64,000 bases of DNA from Pantoea rwandensis (lineage in GTDB: Bacteria; Pseudomonadota; Gammaproteobacteria; Enterobacterales; Enterobacteriaceae). The notes beneath the pieces are model-generated. The model did no database searches. It was not told the DNA's origin and saw nothing but the letters and a program-made list of their open reading frames with translations. This document shows positions 62,261-64,000 of the stretch, piece by piece (within the stretch, counting starts at the first letter, position 1; the number at the start of each line of letters is the position of its first letter). Where the stretch lies: NCBI RefSeq assembly GCF_002095475.1, contig NZ_MLFR01000010.1, forward strand, positions 88,619 to 152,618. Reading direction: 5' to 3'. The position numbers were made by a program, and so were the translations under genes.

Positions 62261-63934
62261 ATGTTGACGAAAATGAAAATTGTGACTGCCATCATATTGA
62301 TGCTGTTGGTATTCACCGCCATGCAGGCCATCTCCGGTTCGCTATTTTTATCTTCCCTGATCGCTGGCCAGCATAATTTCACCGCCAGTAACCAACTGTC
62401 ACATCAACAACGTGAGTTCTCCGACAGCTGGCAAACGCTGGTGAAAACGCGCGTCATCATCAACCGCGTCGCGATTCGTATCCTGAAAAATCAGACTGAT
62501 GAAGCTTCACGCGCTGCCATCAACAAGCTGCTGGTTTCAGCCGGTGCATCGCTTGATGAAGCTAAACAGCACTTTGACCGCTACAAAAGTGTCCCACGTA
62601 TTACGGGGCAAAGTGCAGCTTCCGCCCTGCTTATAGAAAGTAAATTCAACAACTACTACCAACTGCTGAATAAATCTGCGACCTTCCTGAAAGCCAACAA
62701 CTACGCCGCCTATGGCGAGTTGGATGCACAGCAGGCGCAGGATGATTTGGAAGCGGCCTACAAGCAATGGCGTGGCGACAACGTTCAATTGATCAATGCG
62801 CGCGCTGCAGATAACGATAGCACTTATCAGCATATGCTGGTGATGGTCGTGGTGATGGCGGTGATTGTGGTGCAGTTGCTGGTGGTCGTATGGCTGCTGG
62901 TCCGCCGCATTCTGCTGGCTCCGATGAAGCAGGTGCAGCAGCAAATGGAACGTTTTGCCGACGGCGACCTCTCTGCCAGTCTGAAGATTGAAGGCCGTAG
63001 CGAAATGGCCGCTATCGCCACGAGCCTTAACCATATGCAACAGGCATTGTTGAGCACTATCAACAATGTCCGCGACAGTGCCGATGCCATTTTTGGTAGT
63101 GCCAGCGCGATCGCTAACGGCAACAACGATCTCTCATCGCGTACCGAACAACAAGCCGCCTCGCTGGAAGAGACCGCCGCCAGCATGGAAGAGCTGACTG
63201 CCACCGTCAAACAGAATGCTGATAACGCCCGTCAGGCCTCGCAGTTGGCGAAAACCGCGTCGGAAACCGCAGACAAGGGCGGCAATGTGGTCGATGGCGT
63301 AGTAAAAACCATGCGTGATATTGCCGATAGTTCGAAAAAAATTGCCGACATTACCAGCGTGATCGACGGTATTGCTTTCCAGACCAATATTCTGGCGCTC
63401 AATGCTGCCGTTGAGGCAGCACGCGCTGGAGAACAGGGACGTGGCTTTGCCGTGGTGGCGGGTGAAGTCCGTAACCTGGCGCAGCGCAGTGCGCAGGCAG
63501 CGAAAGAGATTAAGCTGCTGATTGAAGGCTCCGTGCAGCGCGTCAATTTAGGCTCACAACAGGTGAGCAGCGCCGGCGATACCATGCAGGAGATCGTCAG
63601 TGCTGTAACGCGTGTGACTGACATCATGGGCGAAATTGCATCGGCTTCTGACGAGCAGAGTCGCGGTATTGATCAGATTGGTGTGGCGGTGAATGAGATG
63701 GATCGCGTAACGCAGCAGAATGCCACGCTGGTTCAAGAATCGGCTAACGCCTCGGCTTCGCTGGAGCAACAAGCGAGTAGCCTGTCGTCTGCGGTCGCAC
63801 GCTTCAAAACCGGTTCACGTGCAGTGGCAGTGATAGCGCCGGTGACGAAAGCGGTGAAAGCGCCTATCGCAACACCCCCACGTGCCCTGCCCGCTGCCGG
63901 AGCGCACAGCAATGACAATTGGGAAACCTTCTGA
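62261..63934 (+). CDS. Methyl-accepting chemotaxis protein
   Basis: Inner-membrane chemoreceptor; ligand unknown. The 557-residue product has TM1 (about residues 7-30), a periplasmic four-helix-type sensor domain, TM2 (about 193-215) and a HAMP domain ([23 protein letters not shown]). The cytoplasmic coiled-coil tip is [36 protein letters not shown]. It ends NWETF, the pentapeptide that docks CheR and CheB, so it is a major-type receptor like Tsr/Tar. AGAG precedes ATG 62261. It is a single gene, with no che genes beside it. Confidence 0.94.
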   Translation: MLTKMKIVTAIILMLLVFTAMQAISGSLFLSSLIAGQHNFTASNQLSHQQREFSDSWQTLVKTRVIINRVAIRILKNQTDEASRAAINKLLVSAGASLDEAKQHFDRYKSVPRITGQSAASALLIESKFNNYYQLLNKSATFLKANNYAAYGELDAQQAQDDLEAAYKQWRGDNVQLINARAADNDSTYQHMLVMVVVMAVIVVQLLVVVWLLVRRILLAPMKQVQQQMERFADGDLSASLKIEGRSEMAAIATSLNHMQQALLSTINNVRDSADAIFGSASAIANGNNDLSSRTEQQAASLEETAASMEELTATVKQNADNARQASQLAKTASETADKGGNVVDGVVKTMRDIADSSKKIADITSVIDGIAFQTNILALNAAVEAARAGEQGRGFAVVAGEVRNLAQRSAQAAKEIKLLIEGSVQRVNLGSQQVSSAGDTMQEIVSAVTRVTDIMGEIASASDEQSRGIDQIGVAVNEMDRVTQQNATLVQESANASASLEQQASSLSSAVARFKTGSRAVAVIAPVTKAVKAPIATPPRALPAAGAHSNDNWETF

Positions 63935-64000
63935 CTCAACAAAAATCGGAGCGCCATCAATAGCGTAATGCCGCTCACTTAAGCCAATGTGTGCGAATTT

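Overview
This window is a contiguous stretch of enterobacterial core chromosome. Most proteins closely resemble the Escherichia coli K-12 set around minutes 19-21 (cmk to rimO), but they differ at many positions, and several E. coli neighbours are missing (ycaL, ycaP, dmsABC, tRNA-Ser serW, hcp-hcr, aqpZ, macAB). A DUF4385 protein, an OprB-type porin and a CPWD-type PAP2 phosphatase are added. That combination suggests Erwiniaceae (Pantoea or Erwinia); this is an inference from recall, not from a search. I see no prophage, insertion sequence, transposase, CRISPR array, rRNA or tRNA.

Layout. 1-3255: cmk (cut by the window edge), aroA and serC, all leftward. 3568-9792: ycaO, then the anaerobic formate block focA-pflB-pflA with FNR- and ArcA-like sites. 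9839-18810: leftward ycaD, serS, rarA, lolA, ftsK (with a LexA-like palindrome) and lrp. 19331-25235: rightward trxB, cydDC, aat and infA. 25331-28530: clpA-clpS, divergent from cspD. 28624-35994: ybjD, lysO, poxB-ltaE, the ybjQ-amiD pair and ybjP. 36235-40021: artPIQM plus artJ (arginine uptake; artJ has tandem ARG boxes). 40085-46104: rlmC, ybjO and the putrescine operon potFGHI. 46477-51753: ybjC-nfsA-rimK-ybjN, divergent from grxA, then ybjM and ybjL. 51807-51872: the small RNA RybB with its own sigma-E promoter. 52016-59614: an envelope and periplasm region with two overlapping PAP2 phosphatases, PBP6 (dacC), a HAD phosphatase, a PQQ-type aldose dehydrogenase, a DUF3313 lipoprotein, an OprB porin and a CynT-like carbonic anhydrase. 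59842-63934: an LprI-like protein, rimO, a DUF4385 protein and a chemoreceptor ending in NWETF.

Three well-known genes (cydC, amiD, artI) are each broken by loss of one base in a short G or C run. Each reading frame is restored exactly by adding that base back, so either the sequence carries homopolymer errors or the three genes have been inactivated independently. All other genes look intact. Three ribosomal-protein modification genes lie in the window: ycaO and rimO (both for S12) and rimK (S6).

I did not find a clearly new multi-gene system. The least explained items are a 27-codon leader ORF stop-start coupled to an oprB gene that lacks a Shine-Dalgarno sequence, a potI terminator whose loop holds a structured repeat of about 110 bp, and a 74-bp near-perfect inverted repeat between artM and artJ.
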